NCBI GenBank assembly: GCA_027382625.1
Contig: JAJKFJ010021664.1
Coordinates: forward strand, 1 to 64,000
Length of the DNA stretch: 64,000 nucleotides
DNA from: Tetmemena sp. SeJ-2015
Taxonomy: Eukaryota > Ciliophora > Spirotrichea > Sporadotrichida > Oxytrichidae
Direction of reading: 5' to 3'
Of this stretch, positions 12,612 through 23,642 are shown piece after piece (position 1 is the first letter of the stretch; each line of letters begins with the position of its first letter). The notes under the pieces were generated by a model. That model had not been told where the DNA came from and did not search any database. It worked only from the letters and a program-made list of their open reading frames with translations. A program made the position numbers and the translations under genes.

Positions 12612-15600
12612 TCAAATCTGTATTATTCTGACTAGCATTATTAAATCGTAGGGTTAGTTATTCTTCTTTTCTTTGATTGAGCTTCTATTATGGACTACCT
12701 ATCTCCTCATTTCTAAGGAAGTAATTATAGATTACTATTCCTTCTTATTCGAATTACTCTTGGGATCTTAGTGATGCTGATGATTCTCATTCTTTAAAAT
12801 TGTGCTCTCTGCCTTAGTTTATGGGATATTTTTCATAATTAATTAAGGAGCAGCAGAAGGTTTTAGAGACTAATGCCTCGAGGTTTAAAATTAAGTAAAA
12901 CTTAAATTGGTGAGTTCCGTTGACTCTTGCTGCTATTAATTGCTAATTTGCATTCTGACTTAACTTTCCTGACAGTACACTTTATTAATCTTAATAAATA
13001 ATTTAAACTCTTAATCGGAAACTGAATTCAATCTCATTTTTATTTTTAATGCCCTTGCTTTATTCTTAATTTTTGAAAACTTAAATACGCTATAAAATTT
13101 GTATATTAAAAATTTCAATTTTCCTTTTGCTTTGATTGCTTTTTTTTTTTAAATAGATAGAAATTCATTTAATTATTTTTAAATTATATAATGATTTTAA
13201 TAATCTTAGATTTGGCTTTTGATATCATGAGAATCAACACTAATATCCAACTTGCGTTTTTTGTTCTATTGATATGTGGCCTCGTTCTTACTCATCCTTC
13301 TCAAATTTAGTCCACCTAAACTAGCCTTTAACTTTGCCTCCTCTCCTAAATGAATATCTCTTTGATAATAGTAATATAAATCCTATAAAATTGGTAAAAA
13401 TTGATTTTGACTAGTTCTTCTTTTGATTTAGAAGTTCATTAGTTGATCACATTTAAAGATTTTCTGAGTTAGGCCACCTCAGCAAATTCTTCGTGGCCAG
13501 TAAGTTTAGGTGCTTGTTAATTTTACTTCTTGGCTATATTAAATTTGCTAGCTATCTTCTGCTTGTTGAAATTTTATGATTCAGAATTCTGTTAAGCCTG
13601 CTAAAATTTTCATTCTTATTTGGAGTCTTAATGCTGCTCTAATTAATCAAACATAAATATGAAAGCAAAATTTGAATTGAGTTAGTTTTGGAGAAGTTGG
13701 TTTTAAATGCTTCTGTAGGCCTGAGAGAGTTCTAGTTTCTATTTGAGGATATGGTGATTCATTTGGTCTGCTGCTGCAAAATAATTTTATAAATTAAATC
13801 ATCGATTCAGCTGAGAGTGCAGTAGCATTAGCATTTTCAAGAGTAGAGGGGGATAGGTGGATGTTTATGTTTTGGATGAAGTTTATTTAGATGTTTCCCC
13901 CGTTTTACTAGCTGCTTCCAAGAGCAGGTTGAGCATCTGGTATCTATTAGTGCTAATCTCTAAAGTTTCTAATAGGCTGATGAGAGGAATGTTATATGGC
14001 TTCTGCTGAATTCAATCACCATGAAAAAAATATAAAGTTTATATCTTCAGTCAACTTTAATCATTTATTAATACATTTCAACAAAAATCCTTTCGACTTA
14101 TAAAGCATACTAAGCAAGAGTTTTTAAGTTTAATCACTTTGAAGACAAATAATTTTCTTAATGAAAAAAATTCAATTTTAAATTTTAGAGTATTGATTGA
14201 ACTTCCTAGAAATCTGAAACTGAATTCTTCAATTAATTATTACTAGAGAGAAGAACTGATTTATCTCTCAAGTTTGTTCCTCCTCCACCACTAATGTTTT
14301 GAGGCTTTTTAATATCTTATCTATCTAGTGTCTTATTCCTTTTATTTTAAAATTTGTCATTCCCTTACACCTAGTTTTAAATAAAAACTAAGCATTCATT
14401 CACCTTCTTTCTGACATGATCTACTGTATTATTGTTCAAGTCTGGTAACAAAAACACATATATAGATCTATAACTCAATGGCCTCTCTACCCGAAGGAAG
14501 ATTAAGATTTATAGTCTGGCTTTTAATCTGAGGGGAAGCTTCGAAAGTGCTTTGTATTCTTCTTTAAGAGTTTCTGGAGTGGAAGGATCCATCCACTCTA
14601 CTGTTCTATAAATTGCCCTTGCTTTGATAAGCGTGCTGCTTTGCTTATTTTATCAAACTACTATAAATTATTTTCTCGAATAATTTATTTTTGTATACTC
14701 TGATGATGTTTGTTATTGGAAGGATTTTTGGTGTTGTATACTTATTCCTAGAACGCTATGTTGGCTTGCATGTTGAATCTTTAGTTTAAGTTCACAGGAT
14801 GAATCAGACTCTGGCTTTTATCTTGAGACTTTTTCATCTTCTTTTTATTAGTGCTTATCTTTTTAAGCCCTCGGCTGTTCAATGAATGAATTAATATTAA
14901 ATGGAATCAATCAAAACTGGATGCTAAGACAGCAGCGCCTTACTCAATCCAGGGTTCATTCCAAATTTATTTGGAGAGTCCATTAGTTGAAATCGCTACT
15001 CTTATTCAAAACTTATTTTACGAAAGCGTACATTTAATTCATTAGATTAAGAAGGATTGCTATTGATAAAGATCAAATCGTTCAGATTATGAATCTGATT
15101 TTGATAACTCTACCTGCTATCTAAAGTCTAATCACAGTTTTTCAACTGTGTTTAATCTGCTCTTTATAGATTCAGCTGCTCAAATCTTGTTGTCTCTGAT
15201 TACAGCTTATAGTATTTATCATCAGTGTTTTCTAAAATATTTTAAGGAAAGTTTTCTATAACTGAGCTATTTTGAAAGATCTTTTCAGTTTTGACTCTTT
15301 CAAGCAGATTTTAGGCCTTTTGGTCAGCTGAAGTATAATTGACAGGGTCAAGCAGCTGCCTTTACTTCAGACTAGGAGCATTTACCTAAAAATTAATTGA
15401 TCTTAATACCTAGCTGATAGAATTTTTGTTAGAAGCAAAAGTCTGTGTCTTTAAACCTGGAGCCTTTGACTAATGAACCATATCATAAGACTCTCTCACT
15501 CCAATGGCATGTACGGTATTGCTTTAATTGACTGTGGACGATAGAACAGCTGAAACGTTTTGATTTGTTGATATACTGGACTAATTTTTTGGAGTGACTG

Positions 15601-15730
15601 TTTAAGAAGTCTGGTGATGATTATTTGAAATGAAGTTTGAATAATCTTTTGGAGTGGCTTGGTGGATTATTTGAAGTCCTGTATTTTATAAATGGCTGGG
15701 TGGTTGCTTGCCCGACTCAAAATTCGACAT
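12612..15730 (-). CDS. Large S/N/Q-rich protein of unknown function
   Basis: The start is MSNFESGKQPPSHLQNTGLQ at 15730; the stop TGA is at 12614-12612. The N-terminal third is disordered and N/Q/S-rich. A helical, coiled-coil-like part follows (RQLLDPVNYTSADQKAQNLL near 15350). A better-ordered block lies near 14590-14400 (TVEWMDPSTPETLKEEYKAL, then LPLRLKARLQ, NNTVDHVRKKVNECLVFI). The middle carries GGGGTNLRDKSVLLSSNN, and the C-terminal part is polar (LGGLNLRRMSKNEATYQQN near 13290). Several frame switches coincide with direct repeats, for example TACCTA 24 bp apart at 15383. I do not recognise the family. The coding call rests on long TGA-free frames with protein-like composition. Confidence 0.6.
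15383..15412. other. IES, pointer TACCTA (TAGGTA on coding strand), 24 bp
   Basis: TACCTA occurs at 15383-15388 and 15407-15412. Removal gives SNKNSISQVNAPSLKQRQLL on the minus strand, in frame. Confidence 0.65.
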
Positions 15731-15790
15731 TTCATAAAAAGAGAAAACAAATTAAAGGCTAATGAGATATTTTATCCGGGAACAATTATG

Positions 15791-16576
15791 TCATTCGTGT
15801 TAGTTTTTGCCCCTCCGAGACTCTAGTTATAGCGGTTATGCCTTTTCTAATTAAGCACTTTATTCACCAATTGACTTGGCTCCACCAAGGAGGGAAAGTA
15901 TCTCATTAAAATAAATTGCCTTGTTGTTGATAGTAAATGGATTAATCCTTCCCCGCTAGCTGACTAGCTACTGTTGATGTATTTCTGTTGTTTGCTCAAA
16001 TTATTTTTAAGCGAGAGTGCTCTGATTATTTTAATTTTTTGGTTTTTGAAAGGAGCCACTTTATCTATTTCTATTATTCAATGATTAATTTTTTATATAA
16101 ATGATATTATAAATTAATTGAATGCCCAATTAATAATTATGTTTTCACTAATTCCATTTGCCAGGTGATTGATCTGTGTTGTAGGTTGTAAATCCTAATT
16201 TTTAAGCTGCTCTTATCTAGCTTTCTAGACTCTGCTAGTTTATTATCAATTTGTGCTTTCTAAAAAAAGAGTTTTAAATTATCAGTAATTACATCTTTTA
16301 CTAAAGATTAGACTTATAAATAGAAAAAAAATTATATAGCTTTTTAATTATCATTGATTTCATCTGCTCATAAAGTCCTTGGACTCTCTGACACTTGTTA
16401 CTCCAGTGAGGCTGCTCTAATTTAACTGTTGACTCAACTCTATAGTAAATTAGAATTCTTATAAGCTGAGAAAAGGAATTAATGCATTTAAAAAAAAATA
16501 GGAATGTACGTAGGTCTGGCTTGAGGTTGATTTTATGGGAAGTTGCAAACTCTTTCTCATTTTGGATGGGGAGCAT
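15791..16576 (-). CDS. Small coiled-coil protein of unknown function
   Basis: It starts MLPIQNEKEFATSHKINLK at 16576 and ends SRRGKNQHE then TGA 15793-15791. Between are helical pieces: QRVQGLYEQMKSMIIKKL (about 16370), QKAQIDNKLAESRKLDKSSL (about 16225) and NNLSKQQKYINSSQ (about 16000). The C-terminal block contains INPFTINNKAIYFNEILSLL, then GGAKSIGEQSAQLEKAQPLQ, and looks conserved-protein-like. CTAGCT repeated 8 bp apart at 15956 and 15964 marks a tiny IES, and AT-rich gaps at 16045-16140 and 16270-16330 are probably further IESs. The next gene on the same strand starts 60 bp downstream. Family unknown. Confidence 0.5.
15956..15969. other. Very short IES, pointer CTAGCT, 8 bp
   Basis: CTAGCT occurs at 15956-15961 and 15964-15969. 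Removal of 8 bp joins KYINSSQRGRINPFTINNK in frame on the minus strand. Confidence 0.6.
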
Positions 16577-16668
16577 TTGTTGAATTATTTATTATCGATT
16601 ACTCACTCATCTCAATTACAATTATGCTATAATTTTTAGATATCGATTTTTAATATGCAAAATAATTC

Positions 16669-16911
16669 ATGAAAAAAACTCTTTCCTTTATTAAAATTGA
16701 ATTTGAGAAACCGTAAATTAGCAAGCGAGACCCAGTAGACGAGTCGATATACCAAACTATAAAGAGTATAAAGCATCGCAATCCCTTGGTGTCTCTTCTC
16801 TTCTCAAAGACTCAAAACCAAATCATCAAAAAAGCAAAGCACAGTCTCAACCATACTTCAAATAACTATCAAAGAGTAAATCATTTAAAATAAATTCAAA
16901 CTTATAAGTGA
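16669..16911 (+). CDS. Possible short coding segment, unassigned
   Basis: ATG 16669 opens an 80-codon frame to TGA 16909-16911 (MKKTLSFIKIEFEKPQISKR). A second frame over the same bases (RPSRRVDIPNYKEYKASQSL) looks equally or more protein-like and could be a 5' MDS of the gene starting at 17086. I cannot choose between them from the sequence. The DNA from 16912 to 17085 is AT-rich and looks like IES or upstream sequence. Confidence 0.3.
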
Positions 16912-17085
16912 AAATTAATTTTAAATTTAATATAAATTACATTTAATTGAAAATCTTAAGTTTATAAAGTTTTAAAATTGCGAAATAATAAAAAATATTT
17001 TTTTTCTAACTTTGATTTTTCTAAAAATTCACTCACTATAGAAATTAATTTTTTTATTATTTTTATAAGAGTAAATTTTGATTTG

Positions 17086-19851
17086 ATGGGAACATAAAGA
17101 TAAGCAGGCGATTAGATAAGTATAGATGCTAAGCCAGTAGGTGATGGTATAAAGAAGCCTCTTTAAAATTTTAGATATTAAGCAGAACAAAGTTTTAAAT
17201 TAGCTCCTGATCAAAGTTTGGAGAATTCAGCCTCTTTAAACCTTAAAATTATTTCTAGCAATGAAAACTAGAACATATCTTTTACTCGCTTTGGTTTTTT
17301 TAAAAGAATATTAATTATTATATTTAACATTACAAAATTTAATGCATAAATGAGATATTTTTAGTTTCTAATTTTGCCACAAAATTTAGCTATATTTGCA
17401 TTAGAATAATCAATTTAAAATATAATTTTTAATAGGCAAAAGTACATTAAATAGTTTTTAAATTTATAATATTTTATCATTAAATTTCCTATTTAGTTTC
17501 TAAAACATTTATATTTCTGCTCTTAAATTATGAGCAATTTTCACTGACTTTATAAAATGGATTTAAATAAAAATCAATAAAAATTAAAATTGCATTAATA
17601 AATATAAGTTCTAGAAAATAAGATTCTTAGTTATCGAAGAAAGTGGATTTAATTTATATTATATACAAATTTCTAATTGATTTTGAGATAGGAGGAAGCA
17701 TATTTTCTCATTAGAATTAAAATTTCAAGCCAAGCAATATCCTAAATGTACCTACCAATAATAAATAAAATCCTCTCTATTCTCATAGTCTGCCTGAGAA
17801 GATGAAGTTATTCCAAAACTTAGAACACCAAATGCACACCAAACTAAATGAATCATGCTTCCTCAAGAGAGGGAGACCACTTACTTAGAGAGAATTAGTC
17901 CAAGCAAAATGAGAGTGAAGATCAAAGTCAGCAGGGCAGCCAGCTTTTTTTCCATTTAATTATTTTTAAAAAAATTATGGTTTTAAATTATTCAACGAAT
18001 TTTATACTAATAAATTCTAATTATTAAGAAATGATTATCAACAATTTTAAATTAAAAACTTACTTGCTTTAAAAATTAATTCTAGAGTTTGCGTTTTCTT
18101 TGAATAAAAATTAAATTACTTTCTATTTTAAAATAAGTTTGAGAAATAATAGAGTGATGAAGGAAAGGAGTTAAGTGAATTAGATAATGGGGCCCAAACT
18201 AAGAGACCTAAAAAAGAAAAAAGAGATAAATCAAAAACTTCTTGAAAGGGAATGGCACTACCAATAAAAGAGACAGCTCACCAGGTTTAAAGTCTTTGAC
18301 TAGTAACAATGAGTTTGATTTAATTTGAATATTTCTTAAATAAAGCAAATTATTTCCTTGGAATGAAGTATTTCAAAACTAATATCTGCAGTAGCAGCAA
18401 TAATTCAACCAGCCTATGCAGAGTAATCAAACTTAGAGAATTCCAAACCAGCAGTAGTTCCCTCAAGGCAACTAGCCCTAACACTTCTAATAAACTCTCC
18501 CACCTAATTACCACCAGCAGCAGTTATAATAATAACCTCCATCCTAAAATTTAAACAACTTGCCTCTCCTTAAAAGCAGATCATAAATCCTTAGCCTATT
18601 CCTCAGCAGTAAATGGGCTAATTCTAAAACTAGTAAAGACTGGATTAATTCTAAAATCAGGCTAAACTTGCAAATCAGAGATTTGACTAAGATATGCAGA
18701 ACTTAGGTGGACCTCTAATGTAAAGTAGGAATGAGTGATGGAGTTAATAACATAATGGGAGGTGTGAATGGAGCTGGTGCGAAAGTATTAGATCCACATT
18801 TCTAAAAGCAGCAGTAATAGATTTAAGGAATGACTTCAGGGATCTAAAATCCTAAACTCTATATAGGTATTGTTATTTTCCTAATCTTAATAATAAGATT
18901 ATGAATTAAACTCAGCATTAGGTAAGAAATCAAAGCTAAGGGAGAGGCAGCTTAGGGCCCATAACATAAAACTAATTGGCTAGCACGGTGTAAGCTCCTT
19001 TTAATTAGGGCCTTCTAAATGGTGGTCCAAGAGCCCCTCAAAAAGATATGTTTAATGTTCATGCTTAGACAACTTTATCTCCCAGAAACAAAAATATGTC
19101 GCCTTACTAGTCTCAGCTTGGAATGACTAATCCAATATATTTTTAATTAAATGATATAATCCGTTATATGCCTCAAGATAGAGTATGGGAGGCTTAAATT
19201 CAAGTGGACTCTCCTAACTGATAGAGTTCATTTATGACCACGATTTTGATGAGAATGGCGCTCTCTTTTTCTTAGGAACTTATGGCTTGAAAAGAACTTG
19301 GTAAAATCCTCACTCCTTAGGTCTTGTTCATTGCTTTGCTTCATCTGTAGGAGGAGGAAAAGTTGAAGATATTGCTGGCAGATAAGTTGTGAACTGCAGA
19401 ACTTTGAACGAACCTTTCTCATTCTTTGGAATTGACTTGGGTGAGGGTAGGCACTTAGTGCCAACTTGCTACTCTATCAAGAACAGAAATTCCTCCACTC
19501 ACGTTCTCATGAACTGGCATTTTGAGGCAAGTAACGACAATTTAAGCAGTAATTTAACTGATAAATTTTGACAAAGTAAACTGGGTTGTACTTGACAGAA
19601 GAATATATCTCTCTGACAACATAAACTACAACTAAGAAGTGGAGCATGAGCAGAAACAACTCTAAAGAAAAGGAGCAACTTCAACTTGGGGAATCGATCA
19701 AAATGTCTTTAACGAGGTGGGAGCTTCAAATGGCTTCAGATACTTCAGAATAGTTCAAGTGGGCAAGAATAGTAGTGGCTCGGATAATCTAACTCTTAGT
19801 GGTATCGAGCTTTATGGAAGAGTGGCTCATAATGCAGTTTGGGAATTTTGA
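17086..19851 (+). CDS. Q-rich protein with C-terminal HECTD1-type discoidin domain
   Basis: It starts MGTQRQAGDQISIDAKPVGD at 17086 and stops at TGA 19849-19851. The middle (18360-19200) is prion-like, very rich in Q, N and P, with many TAA/TAG glutamines. The C-terminal domain (19210-19830) reads FIYDHDFDENGALFFLGTYG, LVHCFASSVGGGKVEDIAGR, FGIDLGEGRHLVPTCYSIK, RYFRIVQVGKNSSGSDNLTL and SGIELYGRV. This matches the F5/8-type domain found in HECTD1 and some BTB proteins, probably a protein-binding beta sandwich. No HECT domain is present. An IES with pointer GACAA splits this domain. The stretch 17290-17690 is AT-rich and probably IES. A frame break near 17906 needs one A dropped (AAAATGAG). The 3' end overlaps the next gene tail-to-tail. 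Confidence 0.72.
19536..19574. other. IES, pointer GACAA, 34 bp
   Basis: GACAA occurs at 19536-19540 and 19570-19574. Deletion gives HFEASNDKVNWVVLDRR, matching the spacing of the HECTD1-type domain, and removes an in-frame TGA. Confidence 0.88.
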
Positions 19852-22289
19852 AACCTAGCCACAATTTTGATTTTAAGCTATCTAAGATTTGAACTATTTT
19901 TTGAGGGAGATAATAAATACTCCTCTCTCAAATTCAGTACTGTCGAGAAGCATCCTGATAAGTCTTTTGCTAGAAGTTTCTCTAAAAAGAGATTAATCTA
20001 TCGCTGAAGTTCCTTTCATAGCCTAATCTTCACTCTTTCTTCTCCCATGCTTAAAATTAGTTGTTGAAGCATTGAATCCTTATTCGTTATTTTAAAACTC
20101 TTTGGAGCTTCTCATCCCATTTTTCTCTTTTAATTTATCAGGCTTCAATTCGAAATTTCTCTCTTAACTCACCCTGATCCCAAACTAGTTTTAACTGTCA
20201 ACTTGAAATTCTGATTTAACTAAAGTTGCATTTCCCTCTTGCATATTATGAGGGTGCCTTTACTTTTCAATTTTTGAAGGCTGTTAATCCTACTCTTAGA
20301 CTTGATTAAATTGGTAGATGGGATTCTTTAGTGTAGATTTATTGTATTTTACATTAGCTTGCCACTTTAGGTTTGGGTCTGCCATTAAATACTAACTTAA
20401 AACAAAAGAAATCAGTATCCTCCTCGTATTCCTCTGTTTATCCTTAATTCTAAGCCTTTAGCTATAGTGCATAAAATTATAGAAATAAAAATAAATTCTT
20501 TGCATTGTTGATTCTGAGTTAACTTTTGATTGTGAGTTTATTGGACTGAAAACCTCTTGACTATGCTAGCATATCTTTATAGTTATTGTATTTGAGCATT
20601 GACTTTGGCTGAGCTCTTAAGCTTATTCTTCTTTTAATCTGCCTATTAAATTCTCTTCTTAGTTCCTCATCTATTATTGGATCTATCCTCTATTCTAATT
20701 GATCTTGGTGAATGTCCTAGAGATTTATGTTCAATTAGTTCTAATCTAAGCCATCTGTGTACTGTCCAAGTTTAGAGCTTGTAACGAAGAAATCATCTAA
20801 ATTTAAACATAGAACACTTTAAAAATATCTGCTTCATTTTGGTGCTACTAATTTTAGTCTTTGATAATTTTGAATCTGTTTCTGAACTCATGTGATTGAT
20901 TGCTTGTTGCTCTCAAGTTTGAAGCCATTTAACTTTAAAGATTAAAATAATCACACTAGGCTTGAACTATGAGAAATTTGTCATTTATGAGAAACCCCTT
21001 GGCTTGTCTGAGTCGTTATTCTATGAAACTTTTATCTAAACCCTTTGAGCCAACTTTTAATTCCTAGAAGATCTCTGTGTCACTTGCTGAGACTAAGGCT
21101 GCTCCTTAGGAAACTAGGTTATAACTTAATTCAATATTGAGAAAAATAATCACTTGATGATGATTTTTAAATTCCTTTTGGGAGAGAGACTAGTTTGCGG
21201 CTTCTTAGGCTGACTGCTCTAAACTATTTATTTGAAGGCCTCTTCCTAGTAATTATCTATCTACTTGGCAAGAGTTAAATAATCAGATGATTACATATAT
21301 ATATCTGCAAACTATATGATTATTTATATGATTCCCTGTAAGGTTGAGTCCTTTCTTGATTCCAGTAGAAGTTTTTGCTCTTTGTTCGATACAACAGTGA
21401 TGACTTGTTTTGTCTCTTAGATACAGGGTCATCATTTTCTTCTTCAATTGTTTAAGGATCGGTGTTCTCCTGCTCTGCAACTCTGATCTTATTTTTGATT
21501 AGTTCTCTCTCGATTGAATCTCCAGCCAATGAGTGAATCTACCTCAGGTATTCAAGCTTAAAATAAATTCATCAACTTAAACCCTACTAACTTGAAATTA
21601 TAAACTTCTCAGTTTTAGTTCTAAAGTGCTGAGGCCTCTGATAGTACTTGTCTGCCAGTTTTGCCTTTTATCTGATCTCTTTGAGAGTCACTTTCTCATA
21701 AATAGGAGAGTAGATATTCAAGTTAACTTCAGCCTTCATGCTACCTTTGAAAGGGGAGAAATTTCGAGCAATTAGAGATGAAGGTGAGAGGACACCGCCA
21801 GTGGCCGATGTAAGCAAAAGCTAAGGACTCGGGTTATGATAAGGATTTACTGCTGTGAAAGCAAAATAAGGACGGTTGAATTCTTTAGCAATTGGTGAGG
21901 AATTGTTTCCATCCTTTTAAGAGACCTGATTTACATTAAGTGTTTGGCTATTAGGCTAATTTTGAAACCTATTGAGTGGGCTAGGATCCGAGTTGGTGAC
22001 TTGAGAATTGTAGTACTTTGATGTGAGGGGGTGTTGATTCTTATTCTAGAGGGTGAAACTTTGAAACAGCAACTAGGGATTAGCTGCAGAAGAGTTAGTT
22101 TAGACAGTTGTGCCTGCAGCTGTGTAAGCACCTATGAAAAAGTTTGGAGCTTGTGACTCTACTGGAGTAGGACTAGTAGAGTTCAAGTTCATAGGATATA
22201 TCCGTTCATTCTAAAGTTAAAAATTAAAATGAGAAAATACCTACCTCTCTTGTTGAAGCTAGTTTAAACTTGGTGTTGTCGTTATCCAT
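19827..22289 (-). CDS. Large S/N/Q-rich protein of unknown function
   Basis: It starts MDNDNTKFKLASTRE at 22289 and is followed at once by a canonical 34-nt intron (22211-22244, GTAGGT...TTTAG on the minus strand). After splicing it reads NERIYPMNLNSTSPTPVE. Later blocks include NRPYFAFTAVNPYHNPSPQL, KAEVNLNIYSPIYEKVTLKE, ERELIKNKIRVAEQENTDP, DDFFVTSSKLGQYTDGLD and MADPNLKWQANVKYNKSTLK. All are hydrophilic and probably disordered. Several AT-rich gaps with direct repeats are probable IESs (21270-21320, 21140-21190, 20470-20520). The proposed stop TGA is at 19829-19827, but the last frame is uncertain. No domain recognised. Confidence 0.58.
22211..22244 (-). other. Spliceosomal intron, 34 nt
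   Basis: On the minus strand it begins GTAGGTATTTTC and ends ACTTTAG. Removal joins ASTRE to NERIYPMN in frame. GT/AG ends and the absence of a flanking repeat distinguish it from the IESs. Confidence 0.7.
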
Positions 22290-22713
22290 TAAACCAATCG
22301 TTTATCTAATCTTAAATAAGAAAAATATGAGATAGTTTAAAAGACTAAATTTGGATTATAGACATAAGAAACTTTTTACTTTGAAAATGTAGTAGATGCC
22401 TTGGTCTATTCCTAATTAGTGCTCATTAGTATTTTCTTACTGTTCCCCTTGCCAGTAACTAGCATCCTTCTTTAAGGCTATTCATAGTGATGTGAGTTCT
22501 TTATATAGTGCTCATTCTAGAATTAACGAGTGGATTGTCTATTTGAAACCTCCATTGATTAATACTTATAATTCAACAAGTAGAATTTAACGAAGAATTT
22601 TGATGCAGCTTTATTTAAATTCAACAATACGACAACATTTCATCACATGAAGAAGTTCAGAATAATTTAAGTGTGAGCCGATTTAAGTTTGTAATTAATT
22701 TTGTGAAAAGGAA
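22290..22713. other. Intergenic DNA between divergent genes
   Basis: This 424-bp gap lies between the start of the minus-strand gene at 22289 and SDHAF2 at 22714, so it should hold both promoters. It is AT-rich. I recognise no specific element. Confidence 0.5.
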
Positions 22714-23427
22714 ATGCTGTCTCTAAAGAACTTGCTTAATCTCTCCTCAAGGACTGCTTTACTCAGAGGAAACTCTGCTTATAAATTTGCTTTTAACTAA
22801 AATGGCAGAGCTATGCAGTTTGTAATCCAAGGAAGAATGGCTGCTTTCAGTGTAAAGGATAATGGATTTGCCTCAGCTGACCCTGCTAGGGCTCGCATCC
22901 TGGCTGAATAAGAAGCTAGAGAGAGGAAGGAGAATGAGAAGAAAGAAATTTCATAATGAGTAATTTGAACAATTCTCATTTTACTAAATAGAGAGAGCCC
23001 TAGAAGAGGGTGAGGTTGAAGATGTGGTCCCAGAGGTGTTCCGTGAGCACAGACACAAGTATTCAACCAAGCCCGAGAGCATTGATGCCTACCGTCGTCA
23101 GCTATTCTACAGATGCGGACACATCGGTACTAAGGAGCTAGAAATACTCTTGAGCGACTGGCTACAGCTCAATATGCATACTCTCTCCTATCAAGACCTG
23201 GAGGAGTTCGATACCAATATTCTTGATATCGAAAACCCTCAGCTACAAAGGTATTTTGTGAATGGCGATGGCCTCCTAGAAGAACACAAGAACAAGAAGA
23301 TAATAAAAGAATATATGCTCTACTTTTTCTACTTTTGTATTTGAAGTATCTGAAAGTTCTACAGGAGTATGTGTAGAAGAGAAAAGCAGATTACTACGGA
23401 AATATCCCTCCAGAGGTTAAGTACTGA
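22714..23427 (+). CDS. SDHAF2: Succinate dehydrogenase assembly factor 2 (SdhE/SDHAF2)
   Basis: A mitochondrial factor that attaches FAD to the SDH flavoprotein. The start MLSLKNLLNLSSRTALLRGN is a basic amphipathic targeting peptide. A charged linker (EARERKENEKKEIERALEEG) follows, then the SdhE fold: SIDAYRRQLFYRCGHIGTKE, LEILLSDWLQLNMHTLSYQD, LEEFDTNILDIENPQLQRYF. The end is EYVQKRKADYYGNIPPEVKY with TGA 23425-23427. Two IESs are clear: AAAT (22946-22989) between KKE and IERAL, and TAT (23312-23349) between IIKE and YLKVLQEY. The RGxxE flavinylation motif is altered to HIGTKE, which keeps the glutamate but lacks the arginine. Family length and fold order fit well. Confidence 0.87.
22946..22989. 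other. IES, pointer AAAT, 40 bp
   Basis: AAAT occurs at 22946-22949 and 22986-22989. The insertion contains in-frame TGA. Deletion reads NEKKEIERALEEGEVEDV in one frame. Confidence 0.85.
23312..23349. other. IES, pointer TAT, 35 bp
   Basis: TAT occurs at 23312-23314 and 23347-23349. The insertion ends the frame at TGA. Deletion joins KKIIKEYLKVLQEYVQKRK, the expected C-terminal helix of SdhE. Confidence 0.85.
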
Positions 23428-23642
23428 TCTACTTATAGCAGGCATCCTAACCATAGGCCCTTTCTGGAAAATGTATCTTTTTATTTAAATGAAGACAAGT
23501 ATGGCTTCCTGAGTTCGATAATTTATTAATTTCTTCAATCCATACAATTTTAATTTCTGAATTCTCCTCTTTTTAAATATAACAAGGTGTAAAATGTTGA
23601 GAAAATAAAATAGATAGGTCTAAAATAATTACAAAAAGTATA

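Noticed and set aside
13227..13780. Plus-strand ORF beginning MRINTNIQLAFFVLLICGLV, looking like a secreted protein with a signal peptide
   Set aside because: The opposite strand reads as hydrophilic coding sequence in line with the flanking minus-strand gene (LGGLNLRRMSKNEATYQQN). With only TGA as stop, long antisense frames are common, and this one turns hydrophobic because the sense strand is rich in charged codons.
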